A stretch of 51,106 nt of DNA from Candidatus Omnitrophota bacterium (GCA_014728075.1 WJMG01000004.1:1-51106), one strand, 5' to 3'; numbered from the stretch's first letter, positions 8,096 through 18,563 are shown. Translations and numbers: made by a program. Notes: generated by a model not told the origin, from the sequence alone.

Positions 8096-10779
8096 TCAAG
8101 TGAAGCCAGATTTTCTTTAAGGTTCCGGATAGAGATCTCGAATTTATCTTTTTTAGCCTTTTCCTTTTCGACGACCTCGGCTGGCGCCTTGGAAACGAAG
8201 CTCCGGTTGGACAGTTTCTTCTCTATACTTTTCAGGTAGTTTTCCATTTCACCCAGTTTTTTTCCTATCCGGTCCTTCTCCTTGTCTATATCTATCGACC
8301 CGCCCAGCGGAACGAAAATACGGATCTTCCCGGATAGAGCCGAAACGGACCGGGAAGGCCTTTCGGTAGCCGTTCCCGCCTCAAGCACCCGGCAGCCCGC
8401 GAGTTTCTCCAGGTAGATACGGTTATCGCCGATAAGAACAGCTTCCTCTTCCGTGTCCGTAAGAAAAAGGGCTTCGACCTCACCGGAATTCGGTATATTC
8501 CAGAAGGCCTTAACATTACGGATGGAAGTTATCAAGCCGATTATTTTTTCCATACTGGGAACAGATCCGTCATCCGCCAGGCCGCGAAGGGGTTCCGGCC
8601 ACCCGGCTGTCATGAGGCAACCCCTGTCCTTTCCGGGCATGTTCTGCCATATATTCTCGGTAATGAAGGGCATAAAAGGATGGAGAAGTTTAAGACACTC
8701 TCCCAGCACCAGAACGAGTATATTATCAACGGCTTCCCGGTTTTCGGCGAATTTGGAGATCTCAAGGTACCAGTCGCAGTATTTATGCCATATGAACTCG
8801 TACAGCGATGAGGCCGCGTCGTTGAACCTGTAAGCCTCGAGGCTCTCGTTCACCGCGCCGACTGTCCCGGCAAGGGAAGAAAGTATCCATTTATCCGCGA
8901 TAGTAAGGGCGTTCTCTCCGGGAAGCTCCCCGCGGGCCTTTTCCCCGGAGCTCATCAGAACATATCTTGAAGCGTTCCACAGCTTGTTGGCGAAATTCCT
9001 GCCTGTTTCGAACTTTTCTTTCGAGAGAAAAACATCCTGCCCCTGGGAGGTTATGGAGATTATGCTGTACCTGAGAGCGTCACTGCCCACTTCCCGGATA
9101 ACATCCATGGGATCTATCACATTCCCCAGCGACTTGGACATTTTAGTACCCGTCGCATCCCTTACCGTACCGTGTATATAAACATCCCTGAAAGGTATAT
9201 CGCCCATAAAATAAAGACCGGACATTATCATCCTCGCCACCCAGAAGAAAATTATCTCCTGGGCAGTTACAAGGGCGTCGGTGGGGTAAAAATATTCCAG
9301 CTCTCCGGTCTTTTCGGGCCATCCCATGGTCGAGAACGGCCACAGCCACGAACTGAACCAGGTATCCAGGACATCGGGGTCCTGTTCCATGGAAGCCGAA
9401 CCGCACACGGGACACTCGGAGGGCGCCTCTCCCACGACTATCCCTGCTTTCCCGGGAGCGTCAACCGCAATGTCCCTCACATCCGCCGAACCGAAGCAAT
9501 CCCGGCAGTACCAGACGGGTATCCTGTGCCCCCACCATATCTGTCTGGAAATACACCAGTCCCGGATGTTCTCCATCCAGTTAAGGTATACCTTCGACCA
9601 CCTGGGAGGATAAAAACGGACCCGGTCTTCCTTTACTACCTTTATGGCTTCTCCGGCCAGAGGCTTCATCCTCACGAACCACTGTTTGGAAAGGCGGGGT
9701 TCCACTACGGTATGGCATCTGTAACAGTGTCCCACCGCATGGTGGTGTTCTTCCGCACGGACAAAAAGTTTCCTCTGTTTAAGGTCTTCGATTATCGCCT
9801 CACGGCACTCGAACCTGTCCATGCCTTCGTAATCCCCGCCGAGATCGTTTATTGCAGCGTCCGGACCCATGACATTAAGCCTTTCAAGCCCGTGTCTCGA
9901 CCCCATTTCGAAATCCACGGGATCGTGCGCGGGCGTGACCTTCAGTGCGCCGGTACCGAATTCGGGGTCCACGCTTTCGTCAAAAATAACATCGAGTTCA
10001 CGCCCCAGGATAGGAAGCAAAAGCTTTTTACCTTCAAGGTGCCGATATCTCGGATCTTTGGGGCTTACCGCGACGGCTACATCCCCCAGCATCGTCTCCG
10101 GACGCGTGGTAGCGACCACCACGAAATCCTCGTTAGCTTTTTCCAGCTTCTCTCTTCCTTTTACCGGGTACTTAATGTAGTAGAGCATCCCGAGGACTTC
10201 TCTGTGCTCGGCCTCTTCGTCGCTCAGGGCGGTAGTGCACCTCGGGCACCAGTTTATGATATAATCCCCCTTGTATAGAAGCCCGTCCTCGTAGAGCTTT
10301 ACGAACACCTTCCTGACAGCGTTTGAAAGCCCTTCGTCCATGGTAAACCTGGTCCTGTCCCAGTCACAGGAACACCCCAGGCTCTTGAGCTGCCGTATGA
10401 TAGTGGACCCGTGTTCTTCCTTCCACTTCCAGACCTCCTCAAGGAACTTATCGCGTCCGAGATCCGTCCTCTTCAGGCCTTCCCCTGCCAGCTTTCTCTC
10501 GACGACATTCTGGGTAGCTATGCCGGCATGGTCCGTACCCGGCATCCAGAGAGTTTCGTGCCCCTGCATTCTTTTCCAGCGTATAAGTATGTCCTGGATC
10601 GTATTATTGAGCGCGTGCCCCATGTGCAGTATACCGGTAACATTCGGGGGCGGTATCACGATACTGTAGGATGGTTTGCCGCTGTCCGGCCGGGCGCGGT
10701 TCAGGCCGTTCTTTTCCCATAGCTTATAGATCCCGCCCTCTACTTCGGCGGGGGAATATTTTGTGGGGATATCCTTCAT
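8092..10779 (-). CDS. valS: Valyl-tRNA synthetase
   Basis: This class I synthetase of 895 residues charges tRNA-Val. The HIGH-type signature is PPPNVTGILHMGHAL (HMGH at 52-55) and the KMSKS loop is in TGTKMSKSLGNVIDP. WMPGTDHAGIATQ and WFSSWLWPFSTMGWP are ValS-typical. The editing domain and zinc-knuckle-like CRDCFG...CPVCG cysteines are present. The C-terminal coiled-coil tRNA-binding arm (residues about 835-895) is complete. The gene overlaps cimA and rluB by ATGA contacts, which ties valine charging to branched-chain amino acid genes. Confidence 0.98.
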   Translation of the reverse strand: MKDIPTKYSPAEVEGGIYKLWEKNGLNRARPDSGKPSYSIVIPPPNVTGILHMGHALNNTIQDILIRWKRMQGHETLWMPGTDHAGIATQNVVERKLAGEGLKRTDLGRDKFLEEVWKWKEEHGSTIIRQLKSLGCSCDWDRTRFTMDEGLSNAVRKVFVKLYEDGLLYKGDYIINWCPRCTTALSDEEAEHREVLGMLYYIKYPVKGREKLEKANEDFVVVATTRPETMLGDVAVAVSPKDPRYRHLEGKKLLLPILGRELDVIFDESVDPEFGTGALKVTPAHDPVDFEMGSRHGLERLNVMGPDAAINDLGGDYEGMDRFECREAIIEDLKQRKLFVRAEEHHHAVGHCYRCHTVVEPRLSKQWFVRMKPLAGEAIKVVKEDRVRFYPPRWSKVYLNWMENIRDWCISRQIWWGHRIPVWYCRDCFGSADVRDIAVDAPGKAGIVVGEAPSECPVCGSASMEQDPDVLDTWFSSWLWPFSTMGWPEKTGELEYFYPTDALVTAQEIIFFWVARMIMSGLYFMGDIPFRDVYIHGTVRDATGTKMSKSLGNVIDPMDVIREVGSDALRYSIISITSQGQDVFLSKEKFETGRNFANKLWNASRYVLMSSGEKARGELPGENALTIADKWILSSLAGTVGAVNESLEAYRFNDAASSLYEFIWHKYCDWYLEISKFAENREAVDNILVLVLGECLKLLHPFMPFITENIWQNMPGKDRGCLMTAGWPEPLRGLADDGSVPSMEKIIGLITSIRNVKAFWNIPNSGEVEALFLTDTEEEAVLIGDNRIYLEKLAGCRVLEAGTATERPSRSVSALSGKIRIFVPLGGSIDIDKEKDRIGKKLGEMENYLKSIEKKLSNRSFVSKAPAEVVEKEKAKKDKFEISIRNLKENLASLE

Positions 10780-12389
10780 TTTCTCTTTTTTCTTTTTTTA
10801 GCTTTTTTCCCTGCCTTTTCCCTGCTTTCGTCCTTTACGAACTTGTACTCGAACGAATCGATCAAAGCGTTCCAGCTGGCTTCAACGATATTTTCCGAGA
10901 CACCTACGGTCCACCAGGAATCATGTTTATCCTGCGATTGTATAAGAACCCTCACGCTCGCCGCCGTGCCTTCTGTCTCGTCAAGCACCCTTACCCTGAA
11001 ATCGGACAGGTGCATTTGCGCCAGCGTGGGATAAAATTCCGTAAGGGCTTTCCTCAAGGCCTGGTCCAGAGCATGTACGGGTCCGTCCCCGAGGGCTACT
11101 GTATGCCTCTCTTCTCCGCCTATCTCTATCCGTACGGTAGCTTCGGAAATTATGCCGTCCTCTCCTCTTTTTTCGACTATTACCCGGAGATCCGTCAACT
11201 TGAAGTGTAATTTGCCTGAACCCGCCGCCCTGCGCATCAGAAGAGCAAGGGACGCGTCAGCCAGTTCGAACTGGTATCCCCGGCTTTCTTTTTCCTGTAT
11301 AAGCATGAGGATATCCCTGGCATTGCTGCCGGCGCTTTCCAGATCTATGTTAAGCTCCCGAGCTTTACCCGCCACACTGGACTTCCCGGAAAGCTCCGAT
11401 ATGAGCATGCGCCTTCTGTTGCCGACCCTGGACGGCTCTAAATGTTCGTATGTACGGGGATCCTTGTTCATGGCGTTGACATGCACTCCCGCCTTATGGG
11501 CAAAAGCGCTTTTCCCCACATAAGGTTGGGAATCCAGCTGTTTAACATTAGCTATCTCCGCGATGAACCTCGAGGCGTCCGTCAGCTCGCGGAATTCGAA
11601 TCCGGCGAGGCAATCCATTCCGAGCTTGAACTTGATCGCGGGCATGATGGACATGAGGTTCGCGTTACCGCACCTTTCCCCGTAACCGTTCATTGTACCC
11701 TGAACCTGGGAACACCCCGCCTGTACGGCGGCAATGGAATTAGCCACGGCCATATCCCCGTCATTGTGGACATGTATACCCAGCGGAGCATCGGTAAAGT
11801 CCGCAACATCCTCTACTATCTCGAAGATCTGGCTGGTAAGCATACCCCCGTTCGTATCGCAAAGGACCAGTGTTTCCGCGCCGCCATCCACGGCGGCCCT
11901 TAAAGTCTCCAGAGCGTATTCACGGTTATCCTCGTAACCGTCGAAAAAATGTTCGGCGTCGAATATAACGCGCCGGCCCTTTCGGGTCAGATACCTGACG
12001 GTGTCAGAGACCATCTTCAGGTTCTCCTTTAAGGATGTCTTGAACACTTCCCTGACATGCAGGTCCCAGCTTTTCCCGAAAATGGTCACATATTCGGTCC
12101 CGGCGCCCAAAAGAGCTTTTACTACCGGGTCAGAGGCCGTCCTTCCTCCCGCCCTTCTGGTGCTGCCGAAAGCGACGAGCCTGGCTTTCCGGAGCTTAAG
12201 GGAACGCGAGGCCTCTTTAAAGAACGCGTCCGTCTTTGGGTTCGCGCCGGGCCATCCACCTTCGATGAAATCCACTCCCAGATCGTCGAGCTTTTGCGCC
12301 ACGCGCATCTTATCCATTACGGAAAAAGAGATACCCTCTCCCTGTTCGCCGTCCCTGAGGGTAGTATCGTAAATTTGGACCTTTTTCAT
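10776..12389 (-). CDS. cimA: (R)-citramalate synthase
   Basis: CimA condenses pyruvate and acetyl-CoA to citramalate, giving 2-oxobutyrate for isoleucine without threonine deaminase. The 537 residues begin YDTTLRDGEQGEGISFSV, with metal-binding HVHNDGDMAVANS and the GTMNGYGERCGNANL motif. The C-terminal regulatory (LeuA dimer) domain spans about residues 390-520, before a Lys/Arg-rich tail. The GEQGEG start and the length above 500 fit the CimA branch of the isopropylmalate synthase family better than LeuA. It follows lysC by 30 nt and overlaps valS. The very basic tail (KAGKKAKKRKKRK) is unusual. Confidence 0.9.
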   Translation of the reverse strand: MKKVQIYDTTLRDGEQGEGISFSVMDKMRVAQKLDDLGVDFIEGGWPGANPKTDAFFKEASRSLKLRKARLVAFGSTRRAGGRTASDPVVKALLGAGTEYVTIFGKSWDLHVREVFKTSLKENLKMVSDTVRYLTRKGRRVIFDAEHFFDGYEDNREYALETLRAAVDGGAETLVLCDTNGGMLTSQIFEIVEDVADFTDAPLGIHVHNDGDMAVANSIAAVQAGCSQVQGTMNGYGERCGNANLMSIMPAIKFKLGMDCLAGFEFRELTDASRFIAEIANVKQLDSQPYVGKSAFAHKAGVHVNAMNKDPRTYEHLEPSRVGNRRRMLISELSGKSSVAGKARELNIDLESAGSNARDILMLIQEKESRGYQFELADASLALLMRRAAGSGKLHFKLTDLRVIVEKRGEDGIISEATVRIEIGGEERHTVALGDGPVHALDQALRKALTEFYPTLAQMHLSDFRVRVLDETEGTAASVRVLIQSQDKHDSWWTVGVSENIVEASWNALIDSFEYKFVKDESREKAGKKAKKRKKRK

Positions 12390-12419
12390 TTTTCCCTCTT
12401 TTTGTGTTTGTTCCTGAGA

Positions 12420-13673
12420 TCAGGATCTTACGGCCCGCTTCTTCCGTGATAGCGTCTTTTTCCCGAGACCGAAAGAATCGTGAAGGGCCTTTATGGCTTT
12501 ATCCGCGTCGGTTCTATGGATAACACAGGATATCTTTATCTCGCTGGTCGATATCATTTCTATATTGATCTTCCGCGCGGCAAGTGCCTTGAACATCTTC
12601 GCCGCGACCCCGGAATGGCTTCTCATACCTATTCCGACAACCGATATTTTCGCGATATCCCTGTCATACTTCGCTCCTTTGGCGCCGATCTCCTTATTGA
12701 CCTTCCTGACGACCTCCTGGGTTTTGGCAAGGTCGCTCGTGGGGACCGTGAACGAGATATCGGTCTTCCTGGTCCTGGATATGTTCTGTATTATCATATC
12801 GACATTGATCCTGGCCTCCGCCAGCCTCTCGAAAAGTTTACTGGCTTCGCCGGGCTTATCGGGAACATCACATACCGTGACCTTGGCCTCCTTTTTATTG
12901 GCGGTCACGCCTCTGACCAAGACATCTTCCATGGATCTTACCTCCTTGCTTATCATGGTACCTTTCTCTTTACAAAAGCTCGCGCGCACATGTATCGGGA
13001 CATTGTATTTTCCGGCAACCTCTATGCTCCTGGCCTGCATCACCTGGGCCCCCAGAGAAGCCAGCTCCAGCATCTCCTCGTATGATATGCTTTCCAGCTT
13101 ACGGGCGTTCTTCACTAACCTGGGATCGGCCGTGTATACCCCTTTCACATCGGTATAGATCTCGCATTCTCTTGCTTTGAGCACCTTAGCGAGGGCCACT
13201 GCCGTCATATCCGAGCCTCCTCTTCCCAGGGTGGTTATCTCCTGGTCCCCGCTTACTCCCTGGAAACCGGCTACTATCACCACGCTTCCCTTTTTAAGCT
13301 TTTCCTTGATCCTGGAAGTGCCGATATCCACTATCCTGGCCTTGGTATGGGAAGAATCGGTGCGGATGCCCACCTGGGCGCCGGTAAAGGAGATCGCGTC
13401 GACCCCGAGCTTATGCAGCGCCATGGCCAGAAGCGAAACGGAAACCTGCTCGCCGGTAGAAAGCAGCATATCCATTTCTCTCTCGGAAGGGTTTTTGTTT
13501 ATCTGGTCAGCGAGTTTTATGAGTTCGTCGGTCGTGCCTCCCAGGGCCGACACGACTACCACCACCTTGTACCCCTTCCTGCTGTAGGACGCTACCCGCC
13601 GGGCCACCTTTTTGATCTTATCTACATCACCTACGCTGGTCCCGCCGTATTTCTGTACTATTATGTCTTTCAT
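12420..13673 (-). CDS. lysC: Aspartate kinase
   Basis: LysC phosphorylates aspartate, the first step to lysine, methionine and threonine. From the chosen start (ATG at 13673, with AGGAG just upstream) the protein has 417 residues. The catalytic domain includes VQKYGGTSVG, FTGAQVGIRTD, GFQGV, TLGRGGSDMTAVALA and YTDVKGVYTADPR. Two ACT domains follow (from about residue 270 and 345), as in feedback-inhibited monofunctional enzymes. An in-frame start 11 codons upstream exists but lacks a ribosome-binding site. It sits between the homoserine-kinase candidate (40-nt gap) and cimA. Confidence 0.96.
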   Translation of the reverse strand: MKDIIVQKYGGTSVGDVDKIKKVARRVASYSRKGYKVVVVVSALGGTTDELIKLADQINKNPSEREMDMLLSTGEQVSVSLLAMALHKLGVDAISFTGAQVGIRTDSSHTKARIVDIGTSRIKEKLKKGSVVIVAGFQGVSGDQEITTLGRGGSDMTAVALAKVLKARECEIYTDVKGVYTADPRLVKNARKLESISYEEMLELASLGAQVMQARSIEVAGKYNVPIHVRASFCKEKGTMISKEVRSMEDVLVRGVTANKKEAKVTVCDVPDKPGEASKLFERLAEARINVDMIIQNISRTRKTDISFTVPTSDLAKTQEVVRKVNKEIGAKGAKYDRDIAKISVVGIGMRSHSGVAAKMFKALAARKINIEMISTSEIKISCVIHRTDADKAIKALHDSFGLGKKTLSRKKRAVRS

Positions 13674-13713
13674 GGTCTCCTGCTCTCTGTCACGGATGCC
13701 CTGCAACAGGGCC

Positions 13714-14916
13714 TCATATACTGTCAGACATCAAAAGTTTCATAAGTTCATGTCCTTTGGACAGGAACCTGCTTCCCGCCCTCGCGGACCTTTCCGTAAA
13801 TACCGTAACCGTATCCGCCGTTACCCCGGCGCCCATCATAGCGAAAGGGACCGGATCGGCGGTGTGCGTCCTCATTTTTATCGGGGTGGGATGATCCGGG
13901 AGCAACAGCACCCTGAAATCATCACGGCCATCGAATGCCTTCAGCACAGGACCGGTTATCTTGCTGTCGAAATTCTCGATAGCCTTTATTTTTTCCCTCA
14001 TATCCCCGTTGTGGCCGGCTTCGTCGGCGGCTTCAACATGCACAAAGACAAAATCTTTGTTCTCAAGCACTTTCAAAGCGGCCCGGGCCTTGCCTTCGTA
14101 ATTGGTGTCATAATATCCGGTAGCACCTTCGACCTCTATAACTTCAAGCCCTATTATACGGCCTATTCCTTTCAGGAGGTCAACGGCGGATATGATTCCT
14201 CCTGTAACCCCGTAAGCTTCTTTCATCGTGGGCATATCGGGGCTTTTTCCCTGCCCCCATGCCCATATCATGTTGCCCGGGTTCTGTCCGAGGTCTATCC
14301 TCACCTTGTTTATATCGTGGTCCTGAAGAACGGTCTTTGACCTTTCCATTATTTCCACCAGTTCAGCGTTCTTTGGCATGAATTTCGTCACGGCCCGCTC
14401 CAGGATATCGTGCGGAGGGAAACATTTAACACCTGTAAGAGCGCTGGCCTCTTCGGGAGAAGAGCATTTTATCACCATCAGGTTCCTGTAGCTGGTGCCG
14501 GGATAGAACTTTACCCTATCGCTGCCCAGCTTTCTGTCCAACTCTTTGACCAGCACCCTGGTCTCTTCTGTTGTAATGTGCCCGGCGCTGTAGTCCATCA
14601 TCTTGTCGTCGAAACAGGTGACGAGGTTGAACCTGAAAGCGACATCTTCTTCCTCGAGGCGGACCCCGAGATTGGCTGCCTCCATAGGACCTCTGCCGCA
14701 ATAATATTTCCGCGGGTCATATCCCAGAATGGACAGGTTGGCCACATCGCTGGCGGGGACCATCCCTTTGGGTATGTTCTGGGACATACCCACTATCCCT
14801 TCTCTCGCGATAGTATCCATGTTCGGGGTTATGGCGGCCTCCATACAGGTACGATCGTTCAACTCTTCAAGCGGCAGGCCCGCCATACCGTCGGGCACAA
14901 GAACTATATACTTCAT
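13714..14916 (-). CDS. Phosphoglycerate-mutase-like enzyme, proposed homoserine kinase
   Basis: This 400-residue alkaline-phosphatase-superfamily protein resembles archaeal-type cofactor-independent phosphoglycerate mutase (ApgM). The VPDGMAG metal motif is at 7-13, the nucleophile Ser56 is in [16 protein letters not shown], and [13 protein letters not shown] and LLPDHPTP supply further metal ligands. It lies between thrC and lysC, and no GHMP-type ThrB is present in the cluster. A bacterial subfamily in exactly this context has been proposed to act as homoserine kinase (the TIGR02535-type assignment, from memory). I infer that role; glycolytic mutase activity is the alternative. ATG 14916 is chosen because GAAGAGGTCAG precedes it; it overlaps thrC by 50 nt. 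Confidence 0.85.
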   Translation of the reverse strand: MKYIVLVPDGMAGLPLEELNDRTCMEAAITPNMDTIAREGIVGMSQNIPKGMVPASDVANLSILGYDPRKYYCGRGPMEAANLGVRLEEEDVAFRFNLVTCFDDKMMDYSAGHITTEETRVLVKELDRKLGSDRVKFYPGTSYRNLMVIKCSSPEEASALTGVKCFPPHDILERAVTKFMPKNAELVEIMERSKTVLQDHDINKVRIDLGQNPGNMIWAWGQGKSPDMPTMKEAYGVTGGIISAVDLLKGIGRIIGLEVIEVEGATGYYDTNYEGKARAALKVLENKDFVFVHVEAADEAGHNGDMREKIKAIENFDSKITGPVLKAFDGRDDFRVLLLPDHPTPIKMRTHTADPVPFAMMGAGVTADTVTVFTERSARAGSRFLSKGHELMKLLMSDSI

Positions 14917-15997
14917 CTGACCTCTTCCCGGGATCATATTCCCGCAGCTCTGACAACCGCTTCAAGATCGGCATCAACAACTTCGGGTTTTCTATGCATT
15001 TAATTGCCCTGTCCGGATCTTTCAAACCGTGGCCGGTCAGGACGCAGACTATATCTTTTTTTCCCTGCCCCGGGGCGGGGACGGGGAAATATCCTTCATT
15101 CGCTTTTTTGAAGATACCCGCTACGCTTGCGGCGGAAGCGGGTTCGGCGAAGACACCTACCTTTGAGGCGAGGAACTTATACGCCCCCACTATCTCATCA
15201 TCGGTGACCATGTCTATAAGCCCCTCCGAAGAGTCCCTTGCCTTTTCCGCCTGCTTCCAGCTGGCGGGGTTACCTATCCTTATAGCGGTGGCAAGGGTTT
15301 CGGGCTTTTCAACTCTCTTACCCGTAACTATCGGACAAGCCCCTGCCGCCTGAAATCCCAGCATTTTAGGCAGCGTATCTATCTTGCCGTCATCCCTGTA
15401 TTCGGTATAGCCTTTCCAGTAAGCGGTTATGTTCCCGGCATTCCCTACCGGAAGAGCGTGGTAGTCCGGCGCTTTTCCAAGCCGGTCGCATATCTCGAAA
15501 GCACCCGATTTCTGTCCCTCGATCCTGAACGGATTGAGCGAATTTACAAGGGTAACGGGATATTTCTCGGTAAGTTCTTTCACTATATCAAGAGCGTCGT
15601 CGAAATTGCCTTTTATGGGCACTACGCGGGCCCCGTGGATAAGGGCCTGGGCCAGCTTGCCGAAAGCGATATTCCCCTCGGGTATGACCACAACGCATTT
15701 CATGCCCGCTCTTACGGCGTAAGCGGCAGCCGAGGCGGAAGTATTACCCGTCGAGGCGCAGGCTATCGCCCTCGACCCTTCCTCCAGAGCCTTTGAAACG
15801 GCCATCGTCATCCCCCTGTCCTTGAAGCTGCCTGTCGGGTTCAGCCCTTCGTACTTAAGCCAGACATTATATCCTTCCCCGATCTTTTCGGCTATGGGGT
15901 CGGCCTTTATAAGAGGCGTATTCCCTTCCTCCAGGGAAATGACCGGAGTATCGTCCGTCACCGGAAGGTATTTCCTGTATTTTTCGATAATTCCCAT
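14867..15997 (-). CDS. thrC: Threonine synthase
   Basis: ThrC converts O-phosphohomoserine to threonine with PLP. The 376 residues carry LEEGNTPLI, the PLP-lysine motif [10 protein letters not shown] (Lys59), [15 protein letters not shown], and the phosphate-binding [29 protein letters not shown] closes the fold. The short form, without the extra N-terminal domain of the long bacterial enzymes, is typical of this subfamily. Its 3' end overlaps the next gene by 50 nt, far more than a simple stop-start contact, which may couple the kinase candidate to its downstream enzyme. Confidence 0.96.
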   Translation of the reverse strand: MGIIEKYRKYLPVTDDTPVISLEEGNTPLIKADPIAEKIGEGYNVWLKYEGLNPTGSFKDRGMTMAVSKALEEGSRAIACASTGNTSASAAAYAVRAGMKCVVVIPEGNIAFGKLAQALIHGARVVPIKGNFDDALDIVKELTEKYPVTLVNSLNPFRIEGQKSGAFEICDRLGKAPDYHALPVGNAGNITAYWKGYTEYRDDGKIDTLPKMLGFQAAGACPIVTGKRVEKPETLATAIRIGNPASWKQAEKARDSSEGLIDMVTDDEIVGAYKFLASKVGVFAEPASAASVAGIFKKANEGYFPVPAPGQGKKDIVCVLTGHGLKDPDRAIKCIENPKLLMPILKRLSELREYDPGKRSDEVYSSCARRYGGPAA

Positions 15998-16040
15998 CGT
16001 TCGGTCCTTTGGTGAAATTACGGAAAAACGCGAAAAGATA

Positions 16041-17339
16041 TCACTCCTCTATGCGTATAACAACAGTCCTGGCCTTTATGAAGTCCATTGAATCGATCTT
16101 CTGTATGGCCTTCCGAAGGTCTCCTTCCCTGGAACTATGTGTCAGTATTATGACCGGGACCTGTTTCCCGCTTTTACGCTCCTCCTGGGATACGCTGGCA
16201 ATGCTTATCTTGTTCTCTGAAAGTACCGAAGATATACCCGCCAGCACCCCGGGCTTGTCGATAACGGTGAAACGCAGGTAGAAGGGGATATTAAGGTCCT
16301 CCATGTCCTTGAGCTTTTTATCCGGATCGTAATTAAGTTTCGGGAACACGGGAGAAGGCCTTCCCGTATTGGCGAGATGTCCGGCTATCTCGACTATATC
16401 ACCCATAACCGAACTTGCGGTCGGTTTGCGTCCGGCGCCTTTCCCGAAAAGCAGTGCTTCCCCCACAAGGTCGCCTTTCACGAATACCGCGTTATCCTCG
16501 CCCTTTACACCGGAAAGCAAGTGCCTGGACGGTATCAGCGTCGGGTGCACTCTCAGGGAAAGGCCATCGCCGGAATCTCTGGCTATAGCGAGAAGTTTTA
16601 CGCTGTACCCCCAGCGAGAAGCGTTCCTGAGGTCCTGCGGCCCTATGCTCGTGATCCCCTCGGTAAAGATACTGTCCCCGGGGACATCTACCCCGAACCC
16701 CAGAAGGGAGAGTATCGACAGTTTATGCGCTGCGTCTTTACCGCTTACATCCAGCTCAGGGTCGGCTTCGGCTATGCCTTTCTCCTGGGCGGTCTTCAGG
16801 GCATCCTTGAAAGAAGATCCCTTATCGGCCATCATGCTCAGGATAAAGTTAGTGGTCCCGTTAAGTATCCCGTATATCTTGTCGAAACGGTTGGCTACAA
16901 GGCTTTCCCGAAGAGACCGGATAACGGGGATCCCTCCCCCTACGCTGGCTTCGAATTTCACGAAGACGCCTTTTCGGGACGCCGCCTCGAATATTTCTTT
17001 CCAGCGCGCCGAAAGCAGGGCCTTGTTGGCGGTAACGACATGCTTGCCGCCGGAGATGGACTTAAGGATAATATCGCCGGCGGGTTCCAGTCCGCCGATA
17101 AGTTCGACGATAATGTCTATGCCGGGGTCCTTTATAAGCTCATCGGCCGAATCGGTAACCACGGGGCAATGCCGCTTGTCTATCCCCTTAAGCGCCCGGG
17201 GATCGCGGTCGCATACCCCCTTAAGGGACAACGACACTCCCGCCCTGCGGCTGATCATGTTCCCGTTCTGGATTATAGCGTCGTACACTCCCCTGCCTAT
17301 CGTCCCGAGTCCGATAAGCCCTATATTGACGGATCTCAT
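16041..17339 (-). CDS. hom: Homoserine dehydrogenase
   Basis: Hom reduces aspartate semialdehyde to homoserine. The 432 residues start with a Rossmann motif ([17 protein letters not shown]). Further motifs are [47 protein letters not shown] and [19 protein letters not shown]-terminal ACT domain (from about residue 345: [18 protein letters not shown]) should give feedback control by threonine. AAGGAG lies six bases before the ATG. It is the first gene after tRNA-Pro in a run that continues to uvrB, with a 43-nt gap to thrC. Confidence 0.97.
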   Translation of the reverse strand: MRSVNIGLIGLGTIGRGVYDAIIQNGNMISRRAGVSLSLKGVCDRDPRALKGIDKRHCPVVTDSADELIKDPGIDIIVELIGGLEPAGDIILKSISGGKHVVTANKALLSARWKEIFEAASRKGVFVKFEASVGGGIPVIRSLRESLVANRFDKIYGILNGTTNFILSMMADKGSSFKDALKTAQEKGIAEADPELDVSGKDAAHKLSILSLLGFGVDVPGDSIFTEGITSIGPQDLRNASRWGYSVKLLAIARDSGDGLSLRVHPTLIPSRHLLSGVKGEDNAVFVKGDLVGEALLFGKGAGRKPTASSVMGDIVEIAGHLANTGRPSPVFPKLNYDPDKKLKDMEDLNIPFYLRFTVIDKPGVLAGISSVLSENKISIASVSQEERKSGKQVPVIILTHSSREGDLRKAIQKIDSMDFIKARTVVIRIEE

Positions 17340-17417
17340 CTCGGCTCCTTCATATCATAAGGGCCCAAGCTATAGAGCTTAGTCGCATGACCGCCCTGTA
17401 ATCCCGGGCCCTGAAAA

Positions 17418-17494
17418 TGGTCGGGATGGCCGGATTTGAACCGGCGGCCCCTTGTCCCCCAGACAAGTGCGCTACCAGACTGCGCCACATCCCG
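17418..17494 (-). tRNA. tRNA-Pro (anticodon GGG)
   Basis: The minus strand folds as a full cloverleaf: acceptor CGGGATG/CATCCCG, D arm GCGC-AGTCTGGTA-GCGC, anticodon stem CTTGT/ACAAG with loop CTGGGGG (anticodon GGG), and T arm with GGTTCAAATCC. The discriminator is A and the CCA end is encoded, giving 77 nt. It lies 71 nt after the gpsA stop and 78 nt before hom, so it may be processed from a gpsA transcript. Confidence 0.96.
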
Positions 17495-17565
17495 TTATGT
17501 TATGATCTTACAAACTCTGTTCCCGTCCTTTTCCTGCCTGACGGTAACGATATCCCTGCCCCTGT

Positions 17566-18552
17566 TCAAGTATGGTCCTCGTCTCTCGGGTCCCTGGTCA
17601 TGAGCTCGCGAACGGCCACGCTGGGATCCTTGCCTTCATAGAGGACCTCGTAAACTTTTCTGATAATGGGCATATCCACACCGTGCCGCAAAGAAAGCTC
17701 ATTGGCCGACCTGGCGGTGCGATAGCCCTCTACGGTCATTTCGGTCGAGGAAAGAAGCTCAGACGGGTCTTTGCCCTTACCTATCTCCTCGCCGAACCAC
17801 CTGTTCCTGCTATGCGTACTTATACATGTCGTAGCAAGATCTCCCATACCGCTCAACCCGCTGAAAGTACTTGCCTTAGCCCCCAGCGCCCTGCCGAGCC
17901 TGGATATCTCGGCCAGTCCCCGGGTAAGCAGTGCAGCCTTGGAATTCGCGCCGAACCCCAAACCGTCGGATATCCCGGCGGCTATCGCTATAACATTCTT
18001 CAGGGCCCCTCCGAGTTCCACACCGGGGACATCGTCGGAAGTATAGACCCTGAACATCTCGGTCATCAGAAGGTCCCGGGCCTTTTCCCTGGAAGGCTCC
18101 CCGGACGCCAGTACGACGGTAGTGGGATAGCCCCTTGCTACCTCGTATGAAATGCTTGGTCCGGAAACGACGCTTATATCGCTTCCGGTAAAATATTCGG
18201 AAAGGATCTCCGAAGGCCTTTTCAAAGATCCGACCTCTATACCTTTAGTAGCGCTTACTACATATCCGAAACTGTATCTGCCAAAACGGGCTAGAACTTC
18301 CCGGAGATACTCACAGGGAACCGCTATAACTGCATGGTCCGATTCGGCGGCCCGGGCTTCATCGGAAGTGATCCTGAGTTCAGGCGGGAGCTCGACCCCC
18401 TTCAGGAACTTCGGATTCTCTCTTTTATCCCTGAGAACCTGGGCGTATTCGGGAGAAACACTCCAAAGGGTGGTATCTACACCCCTTGAAACCAGAAGAA
18501 GGGCAAGTGCCGTACCCCATCCCCCGTCACCGATAACCGATATCTTTTCCAT
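17566..18552 (-). CDS. gpsA: NAD(P)-dependent glycerol-3-phosphate dehydrogenase
   Basis: GpsA makes sn-glycerol 3-phosphate for phospholipid synthesis. The 328 residues begin ISVIGDGGWGTALALLL (nucleotide-binding loop). They continue with VSATKGIE, VVSGPSISYEVARGYPT, the catalytic Lys region GVELGGALKNVIAIAAGISDGLGFGANSKAAL, and GLSGMGDLATTC. A GTG seven codons upstream is in frame, but the ATG at 18552 fits the family start. No Shine-Dalgarno precedes either. A 17-bp-spaced promoter places the transcript start close to the ATG, so the mRNA may be nearly leaderless. Confidence 0.96.
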   Translation of the reverse strand: MEKISVIGDGGWGTALALLLVSRGVDTTLWSVSPEYAQVLRDKRENPKFLKGVELPPELRITSDEARAAESDHAVIAVPCEYLREVLARFGRYSFGYVVSATKGIEVGSLKRPSEILSEYFTGSDISVVSGPSISYEVARGYPTTVVLASGEPSREKARDLLMTEMFRVYTSDDVPGVELGGALKNVIAIAAGISDGLGFGANSKAALLTRGLAEISRLGRALGAKASTFSGLSGMGDLATTCISTHSRNRWFGEEIGKGKDPSELLSSTEMTVEGYRTARSANELSLRHGVDMPIIRKVYEVLYEGKDPSVAVRELMTRDPRDEDHT

Positions 18553-18563
18553 AATATTGTGAG

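Noticed and set aside
9172-10278. 368-codon open frame on the plus strand
   Set aside because: It is antisense to valS and is a by-product of codon bias. There is no ribosome-binding site or recognisable domain.
13714-14916. Plain glycolytic phosphoglycerate mutase annotation
   Set aside because: The fold motifs allow it, but placement between thrC and lysC with no thrB favours the homoserine-kinase proposal. It is kept as an alternative, not as the call.
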